64,000 nt of DNA from Lentilactobacillus kisonensis DSM 19906 = JCM 15041 (GCF_001434135.1 NZ_AZEB01000006.1:62001-126000); one strand, 5' to 3'; positions 45,518-55,411 are shown, counted from the first letter of the stretch. Translations and numbers: made by a program. Notes: generated from the sequence alone by a model not told the origin.

Positions 45518-46903
45518 CTATTTCTTTTTGAACTTAACCACACATTCGCACCTAGCCGTTTGTGGAATTAAATCAACTGATTGGATATATTCAACGTTAT
45601 ACTTCTGGGTTAATTTTACTAGATCTCGAGCTAAAGTCGATGGGTTACATGAAATATAAACGAATTTTTTTGGAACGATCTCTAAAATTGTGTCAATTAA
45701 TGAATCAGCGAGGCCCGTACGCGGTGGATCAACGATTAGTGCGTTTGGCCGCCAGCCGTCTTCAATCCAAAGCGGTAACAGCTTTTCAGCTTCGCCCACT
45801 TCGTAGAGGGTATTGATAATCCCGTTTCGAACCGAATTAGCATTTGCGTCATCCACGGCGTCCTTAATCGTATCCATTCCCCGGACTTCTCGAACTTGAT
45901 TCGCAACCGAGAGTCCAATGGTCCCAACACCAGAATAGGCATCGACTAATTTTTCGTTTCCTTTGAGGTCTAATGCCTTGAATGCTTCTTTATATAAGAC
46001 CGATGTCATCGTGGGGTTAACCTGTAAAAATGCCCGGGCAGACAAATCAAATTTGAGACCGTTTAGGATTTCAGTGATTGTTTCCTTGCCGTCAACATGA
46101 ACAGTTTCATCGCCCCAGATTAGTGACGTTTTGCCTGGATTCACATTTTGCATGATTGAAACGACTTCAGGCAGCTCGGTGTGAATCCGTTCAACCAATT
46201 GATGCTTTTTAAGTAATTTCTTGCTTTGGGTGATGAAGGTGACTTGCACCTCGTTGGTGGCCACCGCAGCTCTGACGACAACTGTTTTGATGATCCCGGC
46301 ATTCTTTTCTTCATTATAAACGGGAATCTTCAAGTCTTGAATCATCGTTACAATTGCCCGCATGACTTTCATCGTCAAGGGGTATTGCAGTGCGGATGTT
46401 TTTAAATCAACAACTTCATGGCTCCGAGTCTTGTACAGGCCGGCGATCACGTTGCCATTGCGGTCTTCGCGGATTTGAAAGGTCGCTTTATTTCTATAAC
46501 CGGTGGGATCGTCCATCCCAATCGTTGGTAGTAATTTAAATTTTCGGTAACCAGTTGGTTGATATTTTTCGAGAGAATCGTGAATGATATCACGTTTAAA
46601 GGCTAATTGAGCTGGGTAAGCGAGATTTTCAAGCTCAAAGCCACCAACTTTATTGGCATAACTGTCAACTGGGTCCACCCGATCCTTGCTTTTTACCACA
46701 ACGTTGACTAGGGTTGCCCGAATAAAATTCTTCAGGTCCTCAACAACTTCGACAAGCACTTTTTCGGTTGGCAGTGCACCGGGAACGAAAACCAGTTTCC
46801 GTTCGTAGTACCCGATCCCTTCGCCGTTGATACCGAGGCGCTTAATTTGAATTGTAAATTGTTCACCAAAATTTACGTGAACTTCTGTTTTATTGTTATC
46901 CAT
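45518..46903 (-). CDS. rlmD: RlmD/TrmA-family RNA (uracil-C5)-methyltransferase lacking the Fe-S cysteines
   Basis: 461 residues: N-terminal TRAM domain (INGEGIGYYERKLVFVPGA), central domain, then a Rossmann methyltransferase domain with DAYSGVGTIGLSVA (SAM), VDPPRTGL and the catalytic Cys in YISCNPSTLARD. Relatives such as RumA hold a [4Fe-4S] cluster on four cysteines near DPVDSYANKVGGFE and HEVVDLKTSALQ; every one is replaced here, and the only cysteines are in the catalytic loop and the C-terminal CEC. ATG follows AAGGACGG. Methylation target (23S rRNA or tRNA) cannot be decided. Confidence 0.85.
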   Translation of the reverse strand: MDNNKTEVHVNFGEQFTIQIKRLGINGEGIGYYERKLVFVPGALPTEKVLVEVVEDLKNFIRATLVNVVVKSKDRVDPVDSYANKVGGFELENLAYPAQLAFKRDIIHDSLEKYQPTGYRKFKLLPTIGMDDPTGYRNKATFQIREDRNGNVIAGLYKTRSHEVVDLKTSALQYPLTMKVMRAIVTMIQDLKIPVYNEEKNAGIIKTVVVRAAVATNEVQVTFITQSKKLLKKHQLVERIHTELPEVVSIMQNVNPGKTSLIWGDETVHVDGKETITEILNGLKFDLSARAFLQVNPTMTSVLYKEAFKALDLKGNEKLVDAYSGVGTIGLSVANQVREVRGMDTIKDAVDDANANSVRNGIINTLYEVGEAEKLLPLWIEDGWRPNALIVDPPRTGLADSLIDTILEIVPKKFVYISCNPSTLARDLVKLTQKYNVEYIQSVDLIPQTARCECVVKFKKK

Positions 46904-46953
46904 TGAACCGTCCTTATTATTGTAGTTATTAAGTATGATAGCACAGAAAGAAG

Positions 46954-47074
46954 AGTGAGCGTAGCAAAGCGGTTAGAAGTCGGAGCCTAAGTTAACTCAT
47001 TCAAAAATCCCTGGGCTTGGGATTTTTGAATGAGTTAGCTTAGGTGCAGACTTCTGCTTTGCGGAGCGGTCCTA
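46954..47074 (+). repeat. Hairpin repeat R20 (type 1)
   Basis: Arms AGAAGTC/GACTTCT, CCTAAG/CTTAGG and AACTCATTC/GAATGAGTT. Lies in the divergent gap between rlmD and the first surface-protein gene. Confidence 0.87.
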
Positions 47075-47172
47075 ATCTATGTAAAAGTAGAGTCTCAGAA
47101 ATTACTAGATTTAAAACAACCTTGAGCATCCAAAAAGGCCTCCACCGCAATAAATATAACTAATCGTTCATA

Positions 47173-47201
47173 TTGACTCGGGGGGGGCACCATAATACAA
47201 T
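47173..47201 (+). promoter_or_regulatory. Promoter with 8-G tract in its spacer
   Basis: TTGACT (47173-47178) and TACAAT (47196-47201) are 17 nt apart, and the spacer holds eight consecutive G (47180-47187). The third paralogue has the same boxes at the same spacing (51361-51389) without the G-run, which supports the call. A change in G number would alter the spacing. Confidence 0.65.
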
Positions 47202-47290
47202 TGAGTTATGGAAACGGTGACATAATGATCAGGGGATTAGTTATTACAGATGGGACTGTTTTCAAAAATAGTTTTGAGGGGGATTCATAA

Positions 47291-48874
47291 ATGAAAAAGA
47301 AGAAAATATTACCACTTTTATTTGCTGGGGCTTTAGCTTTCACTGCGGCAGGAGTTGCCGTTACAATCAATACTAATATGCCAAGTGGTATGATGGTGGC
47401 TCATGCTGCTGAAACGTCATTTGATTTAAGCAACAAGAGCGCAGGAAAATGGGCGTTAGATTTTTGGGGTTCCACTCCAGGAGTTTCTTACACTCTTTAT
47501 AAGGATACGAACTTCTACGAAAAGCCTAATTCATTAACCCAGCCAACTCCCATTCCAGAGAGTATTCAATTAACGGCTGATACGGCTGAAGATCCTTCTC
47601 TCGTTGGACAAACTCTAACTGTTAGTAGCGTTGGGCTGTTTGACGGTGCTGATAACGATCCGGTTTATGGTAGTCAATGGCCATACAGTATTGCTGCAAC
47701 GACGACAGCTCAGGAGTACGATCCCAACGGCCAACAGGTTCCAAATGATCAATTAAAAATTGCAACGGATAATAATAGCGCCGTTTCTGGAATTTCAACT
47801 GTTAAACCTGGGGATGTCGTTGTTGTAAAGATCGTTCCTGCTGCAAATCGACCTGCAGATCTAACTAAGTTAACTGGCGCATTTTATGCTTTCTTCAACA
47901 ATGATGGAAAGTATACCCCGAACATCAGCTATTCATATGCATTTGATTCAGCAGCGAAATCAACTGACATTACTGACACGACTAGTCCGAGTTCAATAAC
48001 CGCTCCTTCGGGGGCTAAGACACTCCAATTGAGTCAAAACGGTTATATTGATCCAACGTGGACTGGTGGTGATGCGAACGTTACTATTGACGCTAACGGA
48101 AAAATAACCGGTCTTGATAATCCTGCCGAAGCCGGCAAGACCTTGACATTCACGCTAACAAGTGGTGTTGATTCAACCATTACTCATACCTTTAATGTAA
48201 CGATTCCAGCTAAAAACAATCCAGATAATGGGGGCGGTAATGGTGGTAATTCCGGTACTGTGATTGTCCCATCTAACAATGGTAATAACGCGTCTACCAC
48301 GAACAGCGTTCCAACGGTATCTTCGAGCAGTTCAACTGCCACGGCTACTGAGCCGGCAACGCAAGCTACCTCGAAGAGATCAAGTAATAGTTCAATTACT
48401 ACCAAAGGGGCTATTGTATACGCCGCCAAGGGCATCTACATGTACAAGAACGCTAATTTCAAGAAATCACAACGGATCGCTAAATATCCAAAGGCCAAGC
48501 GGGTTAACCGACCAATGTTTGTCGTAACTGGTTATGCCCGTTCCAACAATGGCACGTTGAGATACAAAGTTCGCGACGTCAACCACGGCAAGAAGACCGC
48601 TAACAAGGTGGGCTATATTACCGCAAGCCGCAAGTACGTTGTAAATGTTTACTACCAGACAACGCCGAAGAACAAGAAGATTACCGTCATTAACAAGAAG
48701 GGTATCAATGCTTATAAAAATGCTAACTTAACTAAGAAAGTTAAGAATTATAAGAAGGGTACTCGATTGACAGTTAAGAAGATTGTTAAGCATAATTTGA
48801 CTAGTCGTTATCAATTGAGTAATGGTGATTATGTTACGGCGAATAAGAAGCTAATTATTCAGGGTAATTACTAA
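47291..48874 (+). CDS. DUF5776-type surface protein 1
   Basis: 527 residues. Signal peptide ending near AHAAE, an N-terminal domain of about 200 residues of unknown fold, an Ig-like region (residues 225-305), an Asn/Gly/Ser/Thr-rich linker, and the C-terminal 165 residues. That end is very Lys-rich and consists of two similar SH3-like repeats (KGIYMYKNANFKKSQRI, KGINAYKNANLTKKVKN), the DUF5776-type wall-attachment region. There is no LPXTG, so non-covalent attachment to anionic wall polymers is inferred. ATG follows TGAGGGGG. First of three tandem paralogues; promoter at 47173. Confidence 0.82.
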   Translation: MKKKKILPLLFAGALAFTAAGVAVTINTNMPSGMMVAHAAETSFDLSNKSAGKWALDFWGSTPGVSYTLYKDTNFYEKPNSLTQPTPIPESIQLTADTAEDPSLVGQTLTVSSVGLFDGADNDPVYGSQWPYSIAATTTAQEYDPNGQQVPNDQLKIATDNNSAVSGISTVKPGDVVVVKIVPAANRPADLTKLTGAFYAFFNNDGKYTPNISYSYAFDSAAKSTDITDTTSPSSITAPSGAKTLQLSQNGYIDPTWTGGDANVTIDANGKITGLDNPAEAGKTLTFTLTSGVDSTITHTFNVTIPAKNNPDNGGGNGGNSGTVIVPSNNGNNASTTNSVPTVSSSSSTATATEPATQATSKRSSNSSITTKGAIVYAAKGIYMYKNANFKKSQRIAKYPKAKRVNRPMFVVTGYARSNNGTLRYKVRDVNHGKKTANKVGYITASRKYVVNVYYQTTPKNKKITVINKKGINAYKNANLTKKVKNYKKGTRLTVKKIVKHNLTSRYQLSNGDYVTANKKLIIQGNY

Positions 48875-48907
48875 AAATTAAGCATATTATATTTTAAGTT
48901 TAATTAA

Positions 48908-48947
48908 AGAGTTTCGGGAAGACAAAACTTTCTCGGAACTTTTTTTG
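48908..48947 (+). terminator. Terminator of surface protein 1 gene
   Basis: AGTTTCGGGAA pairs with TTTCTCGGAACT, followed by TTTTTT. About 140 bp around it match the sequence after surface protein 2. Confidence 0.75.
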
Positions 48948-49011
48948 ATTTTACTGACTGGGAACAGAAATTATGAAAAATAACAGATACTCTCATAATT
49001 GATTGTTTATA

Positions 49012-49041
49012 TTGACGTAATAAGTACACCCGCTGTACGAT
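49012..49041 (+). promoter_or_regulatory. Promoter of surface protein 2 gene
   Basis: TTGACG and TACGAT 18 nt apart, inside the duplicated intergenic block; weaker match than the flanking paralogue promoters. Confidence 0.5.
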
Positions 49042-49124
49042 TAGGTTGTCAGGCAAGCTACATACCTGAATGATTATAATCAGAAGAATTTGTGTTGATT
49101 CAAAAAATACAGAGGGGTGTATTT

Positions 49125-51224
49125 ATGAGAAATATAGTAAAGTTACGCAAGGCATTCTTGTCAATTTTACTAACAGCGTTTGGGTTGCTGCTAGTATTTG
49201 GCATGCAGCCGAATAAAGTTAATGCTGCGGACGAGTCACCATTTTATAATGGAACTGTCAATAATTTGAGCCCAAACAGTGATACCATTACTGCGAACGG
49301 GCTTGAACACTATGTTTGGATGACGGCTGATAACGGCAATGGGACTGAGGCACAGTCAAATTATGGGACTGTTCAACCGGGGATTGCTCATAACTTTTTG
49401 ATAAAAAATGGTAATTATCAAAATTTACAGTTACATTTGAAGCTAACTAATCCATCAAAAACTGACACGGTAACAATAATGAATGAATGTTTAGACCTAC
49501 CGGATGCTCCTGATCTTAAGGACGCAGCTAGTAGCCAGGTTGCTTATTCAGGCTCAGGTCCAGTTATGCCAGATACTAAGGTTACATCTAATCCATCCAG
49601 CGTACACCTTTGGTATGATTTTACTAACCACGATGGTACAGATACCAATGCGCCAGATCTAGACTGGAGTAAGTTATATCGAGTTTCAGTTACGAGCGGT
49701 AATAAACTGGCCCCCGGTCAATCTATTCAGATTAACGTTCCGCTCACGGTGACACCGGATAAAAATGGCAATACGAGTGATTTTACATTCGCCGATCTTT
49801 CATACAAGGTTAATGTACCAACATATATTCAGAACTGGGCTCGAGTTGCTTCCCCAATTCCATTGCCTTATCGCCAAGCGGGCTACGAAGGCTACATTAC
49901 AGCTGGCCAATGGCAATATAGTGACCGGAAGATTCACTTTGCAAGTGATGTGCAACAGTATATGCCCAAGATAGCTGATTCACTTAATGCAATTGGGTAT
50001 GATAACACAAACTCTGCTGATGACGGGGCACCAGACGATACGGTTCTGTATACCGGCGGGAACGTCATGGTTCATTTGGATAAGCTCCGTTCTGCAAACG
50101 GAACCGAGAGTTTAGCTGACGAATTGCACCAGAACGGTTATTCGCTTTTAATTTACGACAAAGACAGTGGTGATAAAGCTGGGCAAGAACTTAACACTTA
50201 TGTCTTTCATACCACTGGTGGGGCATCGACGAATCCACTATTGCCTAATGGATTCCCAGCTATGGGGACAAAGTACAACGGTAAATTATTAGGCCCCGTT
50301 GAAGTGACCATTCAACAGTTAGTGGCGGCATCTAATAAGACCATTCCGGTAACCAAAGATGGTACTTGGAATCCTTACGACGGCGTTACCTTCTACGGAA
50401 CCGATCAAAAGCCACTTGCGACTGTTCCTGACAGTGCAAGCTACGTGGTTAAGAAGGTTGATGTTAACAACAATGAATCCGCTGTTGCTAATAATAAGGT
50501 CGATACCACTAAAGATGGTGTTTACCATGTTACCTATACTTACGTGGTAAATAAGTATATCACTGTCAAGAAGACGGTTACGATCACAGTTGGTAAGGGA
50601 AATCCAACCCCAACACCGACTCCAACGCCAAACAATGGTGGTGGATCAAATAACACGAATAACGGTTCAAGCACCAGTCCTGTTAATAACAGTACTGGAA
50701 ACTCAACCACTACAACTACCAATGAGCCAGCAGTACCTAATTACGCCGCTGTTAAAGGTTCTGTAGTTTATGCTACTAAAGGGATGTATCTGTACAAGAA
50801 TGCCAACTTCAGGAAATCACAACGCATCGCCAAATACTCAAAGGCCAAGAGAGTTAACCGACCAATGTTTGTCGTAACTGGGTATGTGCGTTCTAACAAT
50901 GGCACATTGAGATATAAAGTTCGCGATGTCAATCACGGTAAGAAGACGGCTAACAAAGTTGGTTACATTACCGCCAGCCGTAAGTATGTTGTAAATGTTT
51001 ATTACAAGACAATGCCGAAGAATAAAAAAATCACCGTCATTTCCAAGAAGGGTGTTCATGCATACAAGAACGCTAATTTAACTGGTAAGGCTAAAACTTA
51101 CAAGAATGGCAAGCATCTTCGCGTTAGGAGGATTGTTAAGCACAATTTGACCACTCGTTATCAATTGAGTAATGGTGATTATGTCACAGCGAATAAGAAG
51201 CTAATTATTCAGGGTAATTACTAA
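49125..51224 (+). CDS. DUF5776-type surface protein 2
   Basis: 699 residues, the longest paralogue. Signal peptide with cleavage near VNAADE, a large N-terminal region (HYVWMTADNGNGTEAQ and following), an Ig-like module before residue 490 (VDTTKDGVYHVTYTYVVNK), a Thr/Pro linker (NPTPTPTPTP) and Asn/Ser/Thr stretch, then the same two-repeat Lys-rich C-terminus as the neighbours. The start is ATG 49125 after AGAGGGGTG; a longer frame from 49092 lacks a site. Role in adhesion or wall structure is inference from location. Confidence 0.82.
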   Translation: MRNIVKLRKAFLSILLTAFGLLLVFGMQPNKVNAADESPFYNGTVNNLSPNSDTITANGLEHYVWMTADNGNGTEAQSNYGTVQPGIAHNFLIKNGNYQNLQLHLKLTNPSKTDTVTIMNECLDLPDAPDLKDAASSQVAYSGSGPVMPDTKVTSNPSSVHLWYDFTNHDGTDTNAPDLDWSKLYRVSVTSGNKLAPGQSIQINVPLTVTPDKNGNTSDFTFADLSYKVNVPTYIQNWARVASPIPLPYRQAGYEGYITAGQWQYSDRKIHFASDVQQYMPKIADSLNAIGYDNTNSADDGAPDDTVLYTGGNVMVHLDKLRSANGTESLADELHQNGYSLLIYDKDSGDKAGQELNTYVFHTTGGASTNPLLPNGFPAMGTKYNGKLLGPVEVTIQQLVAASNKTIPVTKDGTWNPYDGVTFYGTDQKPLATVPDSASYVVKKVDVNNNESAVANNKVDTTKDGVYHVTYTYVVNKYITVKKTVTITVGKGNPTPTPTPTPNNGGGSNNTNNGSSTSPVNNSTGNSTTTTTNEPAVPNYAAVKGSVVYATKGMYLYKNANFRKSQRIAKYSKAKRVNRPMFVVTGYVRSNNGTLRYKVRDVNHGKKTANKVGYITASRKYVVNVYYKTMPKNKKITVISKKGVHAYKNANLTGKAKTYKNGKHLRVRRIVKHNLTTRYQLSNGDYVTANKKLIIQGNY

Positions 51225-51257
51225 AAAATTAAGCATATTATATTTTAGGTTTAATAA

Positions 51258-51298
51258 AAGAGTTTCGGGAAGGCAAAACTTTCTCGAAACTTTTTTGA
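51258..51298 (+). terminator. Terminator of surface protein 2 gene
   Basis: AGTTTCGGGAA pairs with TTTCTCGAAACT, followed by TTTTTT; paralogous to the one at 48908. Confidence 0.75.
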
Positions 51299-51360
51299 TT
51301 TTACTGATAGGAAATCTAATTATGAAAAATAACAAATGCTCTCATAATCAATTGTTTATA

Positions 51361-51389
51361 TTGACTGAGTTTTTTATCCAGATTACAAT
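51361..51389 (+). promoter_or_regulatory. Promoter of surface protein 3 gene
   Basis: TTGACT (51361-51366) and TACAAT (51384-51389) with a 17-nt spacer containing six T. Confidence 0.65.
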
Positions 51390-51470
51390 TATTTATAACA
51401 ACAGTATTAATAATTTGGTAGCTGGTTAACTAATACTGAAAATTAAATAATTATTTAGGGAGAGATTTCA

Positions 51471-53239
51471 TTGGGAAATAAAATGCATAACGTAGTCATA
51501 TGGGTACTGGGTATTGTGACGGCTGTGGCTATATTTGCCTTGATTGGTGTGACATCTTGGGACAGTCAAAAAGTTTCTGCAAACGTTGTTAATCAAGTAC
51601 ATACATCGATTTGGCTAACTGCTAAGAATCATCCAGACGAATTTGCTAGAACAAATTCATATGACACTAAGGATAATTCGTCTTTCAATCTTGATATGGA
51701 TAAATACCAAGATGTGACGGTTCATTATCAAGTAACCAATCAGACAGACAAACCAGTGCAGCTGGAAGCAATCTTTGCAAATCCTACCGCATACTCGCCG
51801 TCTCCATTAGTTTATGACAGTAGTCGGGCTTCAGAAGTTACAGCGGAGCAATCTGATAAGACCGCGCCAAAGTTTTCCGTTGCTTATTATTATCCTAAAG
51901 ATGATGGGAATCCAACGTTCTTTCCGGATAAAAAATTACTACAAACATACATGGGTGGACCTTTCCCAAGCTATCAAACTTTAGAAGCGGGTGAGTCGTT
52001 ATCAATGGCGGTGCCACTAACCGTTGCTGAAGGCTATAATTTCAATATGCCTGTTGCTAGCACTTCCAAGGATACAGTGATACTTAAACAAGCAACCGAA
52101 GCAGTTTACCAAAACGCAATTACATTAAATGCCCTTACTTTCCGGAGTATCGTGTTGAGTGATAGCCCAGTTAAAGCGGCAAGCTACAATGATTTAATCA
52201 CTAATCATGAATATGATGGTATTAGTAGCTTATTTGATGCCAATGGACTTCCGGTAACCGGAAATGATCATGCGAAGGCTGCTGTTGAGCCAACCAACAC
52301 TCCCGGTGAATATAAAATTACCTATACGTTTAATGGTGTTACCAAGTCGGTTACAGCTACTACTGATGATAAATCTTACGTTAATGCCAAGGACTTTACC
52401 GTTGCTTATGGCAGTAACTGGGATTCAGAAAAATTGAATGGTATTACTGGATTAACTGATGCAAATGGGAATAAAGTAACCCCGCCGGCAGATACTACGG
52501 TAACTTCAATTAAAGATGCAAAAGGTCAAACGGTTGAAAAAGTTGATACCAGCAAAGCCGGTGCAGTTTATTCGGTAACGTACACTTATGGGAAAGCCAG
52601 TCAAACTGTTAAAGTAACCGTTGGTGCCCAAAATAACACACCAAGTAATGGCGGAACTACCAACGACTCTACGAATACTAACAATTCAAATACGTCCAAC
52701 AATCTTTGGAACCCAACAACCTCACTACGACAACAAGTCAGGGAGCTACCCCAGAATACGCAACCGTTAAAGGATCTGTCGTCTACGCCACCAAAGGCAT
52801 TTATATGTACAAGAATGCTAACTTCAAGAAATCACAACAGATTACTAAATATCCAAAGGCCAAGCGGGTTAACCGACCAATGTTTGTGGTCACTGGGTAT
52901 GCGCGTTCCAACAGTGGCACGTTGAGATATAAAGTCCGCGACGTCAACCATGGTAAGAAGACCGCTAACAAAGTTGGTTACATTACCGCAAGTCGCAAGT
53001 ATGTTGTGAACGTCTATTACAAGACAATGCCGAAGAATAAGAAGATCACTGTCATTAACAAGAAAGGTGTCAACACTTATAAGAATGCCAACTTAACCAA
53101 GAAAGTTAAGAATTATAAGAAGGGCACTCACTTGAGAGTCAAGAAGATCGTTAAGCATCATTTGACCACTCGTTATCAATTGAGTAACGGCACTTACCTG
53201 ACAGCTAACAAAAAGCTGGTCATTCAAGGTAATTATTAA
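51471..53239 (+). pseudogene. DUF5776-type surface protein 3, frameshifted
   Basis: The frame from TTG 51471 encodes a hydrophobic signal/anchor, an N-terminal domain and two Ig-like modules, then changes register near 52,690-52,706: downstream the wall-binding DUF5776-type repeats continue in the frame that starts at 52706 (LEPNNLTTTTSQ, then VYATKGIYMYKNANFKKS) and run to 53239. In the original frame the tail reads nonsense until 52925. A single-base change (loss of one base) would restore one protein of about 590 residues. This could be a true mutation, a sequencing error or, less likely, programmed -1 frameshifting; no classic slippery heptamer is present. Confidence 0.75.
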
Positions 53240-53277
53240 TTGACTCAGATTTAGCAACTTATCAATCATTTAAAATG

Positions 53278-53328
53278 AAATCCAGTTTGGGACTGAAATT
53301 AATCAGTTTCAAGCTGGATTTTGTTTTG
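53278..53328 (+). terminator. Terminator of the surface-protein cluster
   Basis: AAATCCAGTTTG pairs with CAAGCTGGATTT around an inner CTGAAA/TTTCAG-like stem, followed by TGTTTT. A short frame at 53341-53535 overlaps the next ribosome site and is not called. Confidence 0.7.
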
Positions 53329-53531
53329 TCCTCAGATTAATTGATAGAAGATTGTGAAGTGAAAATTGGATCTTCGATAGAGATATCTTTTAATGGATTT
53401 GATATTACAGGCAATTGTGGCACCTTATGGATCCTTGAAGAAGTTACTTTCGTTGCATTTCACAAGCAACCTGGTATATTTAAAGTGATTTTGAAAGCGC
53501 CACCATTTTTATCAAAAGGGAGGATTTCACG

Positions 53532-54422
53532 ATGACAATTAAAAAAGTTACTGTAGCTGGTAGTGGTGTATTGGGTAGCCAAATTGCGTTTCAAAGTGCC
53601 TTTAAGGGATTTGACGTGACGGTTTATGATATCAGCCAAGATGCAGTTGACGCGGCTGAAAAGCGGATCAAGGGATTGCGTCATGCTTATCGGCACGACA
53701 TTGCGGCAACGGACGAAGAATTTAATGCTGGAATTGCCCGCTTAAAGTTTACCGATGATCTTGCTGGCGCCGTTAAGGACGCTGATTTGGTAATCGAAGC
53801 CATTCCAGAGAATCCAGATATCAAACATGATTTCTACAAAAAGCTGGCTACTTTGGCGCCAAGTGAGGCAATTTTCACGAGTAATTCATCAACTTTGGTA
53901 CCAAGCATGTTTGCCGCAGATACTGGGCGGCCAAAGCAGTTCTTGAATATGCACTTTTCCAACCAAGTTTGGCTGAATAACACCGCTGAAATTATGGGGT
54001 CGCCGGAAACTGACCCGGCAATTTACCAGGAAATTGTTCAGTATGCCCGTGATATTGGGATGGTCCCAATCCAGCTCAAAAAAGAGCAACCCGGCTATAT
54101 TTTGAATTCGTTGCTGATGCCTTTGAATGCCGCTGCGGGGATGCTTTGGCTGAAGGGGATTGCTGATCCGAAGATGATTGATCGGACTTGGATGGTTGCA
54201 ACTGGGGCGCCGTGGGGACCATTTGGAATCCTAGATGCCGTTGGGATCCGAACCGCCTACAACATTACATTGGCGGCAGCTAAAAGGAATCCAACCGTCC
54301 AGCCATTAGCGGATGCTTTCAAGAAGATGCTCGATGAGGGCAAGCTAGGAGTTGAATCAGGTGAAGGCTTCTATCAATACCCTAATCCAGAGTATAAGAC
54401 GAAGAAATTCATTGAAGGATAG
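53532..54422 (+). CDS. 3-hydroxyacyl-CoA dehydrogenase family oxidoreductase
   Basis: 296 residues. NAD-binding VAGSGVLGSQIAFQ at the N-terminus (Rossmann fold), EAIPENPDIKHDFY, and SNSSTLVPS (active Ser), then MHFSNQVW with the catalytic-type His and a helical C-terminal domain. This is the 3-hydroxybutyryl-/3-hydroxyacyl-CoA dehydrogenase family, where lactobacillar members are often of unclear substrate. ATG after GGGAGGA. Monocistronic with a shared terminator. Confidence 0.82.
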   Translation: MTIKKVTVAGSGVLGSQIAFQSAFKGFDVTVYDISQDAVDAAEKRIKGLRHAYRHDIAATDEEFNAGIARLKFTDDLAGAVKDADLVIEAIPENPDIKHDFYKKLATLAPSEAIFTSNSSTLVPSMFAADTGRPKQFLNMHFSNQVWLNNTAEIMGSPETDPAIYQEIVQYARDIGMVPIQLKKEQPGYILNSLLMPLNAAAGMLWLKGIADPKMIDRTWMVATGAPWGPFGILDAVGIRTAYNITLAAAKRNPTVQPLADAFKKMLDEGKLGVESGEGFYQYPNPEYKTKKFIEG

Positions 54423-54480
54423 CATCACTTGATTGGAACAGGAATAGCCGTTATCTGGGATAATTTCTCATCATAAAAAT

Positions 54481-54527
54481 AATCGCGCAATCACACCAGT
54501 CTTTGGACTGGGATGATTGCGCGATTT
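54481..54527. terminator. Bidirectional terminator
   Basis: AATCGCGCAATCA pairs with TGATTGCGCGATT around CAGT/ACTG. Confidence 0.85.
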
Positions 54528-54548
54528 GAGTTAATGATTATATGCAAG

Positions 54549-55394
54549 TTACCAGGTTGCCGTGTCGGGATCGGTAGCTAAACCAAACTTACCATGGAAC
54601 CCATCGATCGTCTTCATGTCAGCGTTTGATAAGTTGAAATTAAAGATATCGGCATTTTCCTTGATGTATTTCTCATGAGTTGACTTTGGCAGTGGTAAAA
54701 AGCCGTGCTGCAATGACCAACGCAAAACCACTTGTGCTGGCTTCTTGCCATATTTTCTAGCAATTGGTTCAAGTTCAGGAATCTTGAAGATACCACCAGT
54801 ACCAAGTGGGCTGTATGCCTCAGTTAGAATATCATGGTTGTCATTATATTCAACGATAGCTGGCTGCATGTCTGATGGGTTAATGAACATTTGGTTGACC
54901 ATCGGCTTCACTTTGGCCGTTTCTAGTAAGGCATCTAAATGCTTTGGCCGGAAGTTAGAAACGCCGATCGCCTTAGCAGTTCCGTTGTTGTAAAATTCTT
55001 CCATTGCCCGCCAAGTTTCAGCATTGGTTTCCTGCCAGTTATCCCGGAATTTGATTGGGTTAGGCCAGTGAATCAAGTAAAGGTTTACGTAGTCTAGACC
55101 AAGATTTTCGAGTGATTGACCAAACGCTTGCTTGGTGGCTTCGTAGCCATGATCGTTATTCCATAATTTAGTGGTGACAAACAAGTCTTCACGGGGAATG
55201 CCACTATCTTTGATGGCTTGACCAACCTGTTTTTCGTTACCGTAACCGGCAGCAGTGTCAATGTGCCGGTAGCCAGCATTTAACGCTGCTAGAACTGAAT
55301 GGTATGCTTCGTCGCCGGTTGACTGCCAGGTCCCAAAACCTACTTGGGGAATCTTGACGCCGTTGTATAAAGTGTATGTGTCTGTTAATGACAT
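54549..55394 (-). CDS. Aldo/keto reductase
   Basis: 281 residues. NGVKIPQVGFGTWQS, DTAAGYGNEKQVGQ (catalytic Asp and Tyr), VTTKLWNNDHGYE (Lys), YLIHWP (His) and IGVSNFRPKHLDALL are the family motifs, resembling 2,5-diketo-gluconate reductase-type enzymes. NADPH-dependent carbonyl reduction; the substrate is unknown. The start is ATG 55394 after AGGAGG; a longer frame would run through repeat R21, which ends 17 nt upstream of the ATG. Confidence 0.92.
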   Translation of the reverse strand: MSLTDTYTLYNGVKIPQVGFGTWQSTGDEAYHSVLAALNAGYRHIDTAAGYGNEKQVGQAIKDSGIPREDLFVTTKLWNNDHGYEATKQAFGQSLENLGLDYVNLYLIHWPNPIKFRDNWQETNAETWRAMEEFYNNGTAKAIGVSNFRPKHLDALLETAKVKPMVNQMFINPSDMQPAIVEYNDNHDILTEAYSPLGTGGIFKIPELEPIARKYGKKPAQVVLRWSLQHGFLPLPKSTHEKYIKENADIFNFNLSNADMKTIDGFHGKFGLATDPDTATW

Positions 55395-55411
55395 GGTAAT
55401 CCTCCTAAAAA

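Noticed and set aside
52690-52710. Programmed -1 frameshift in the third surface gene
   Set aside because: No canonical slippery heptamer or downstream structure is seen; a mutation or sequence error is simpler.
53341-53535. Short frame of 64 codons ahead of the 3-hydroxyacyl-CoA dehydrogenase gene
   Set aside because: Its end overlaps the ribosome site and start of the next gene; no domain or good start signal.
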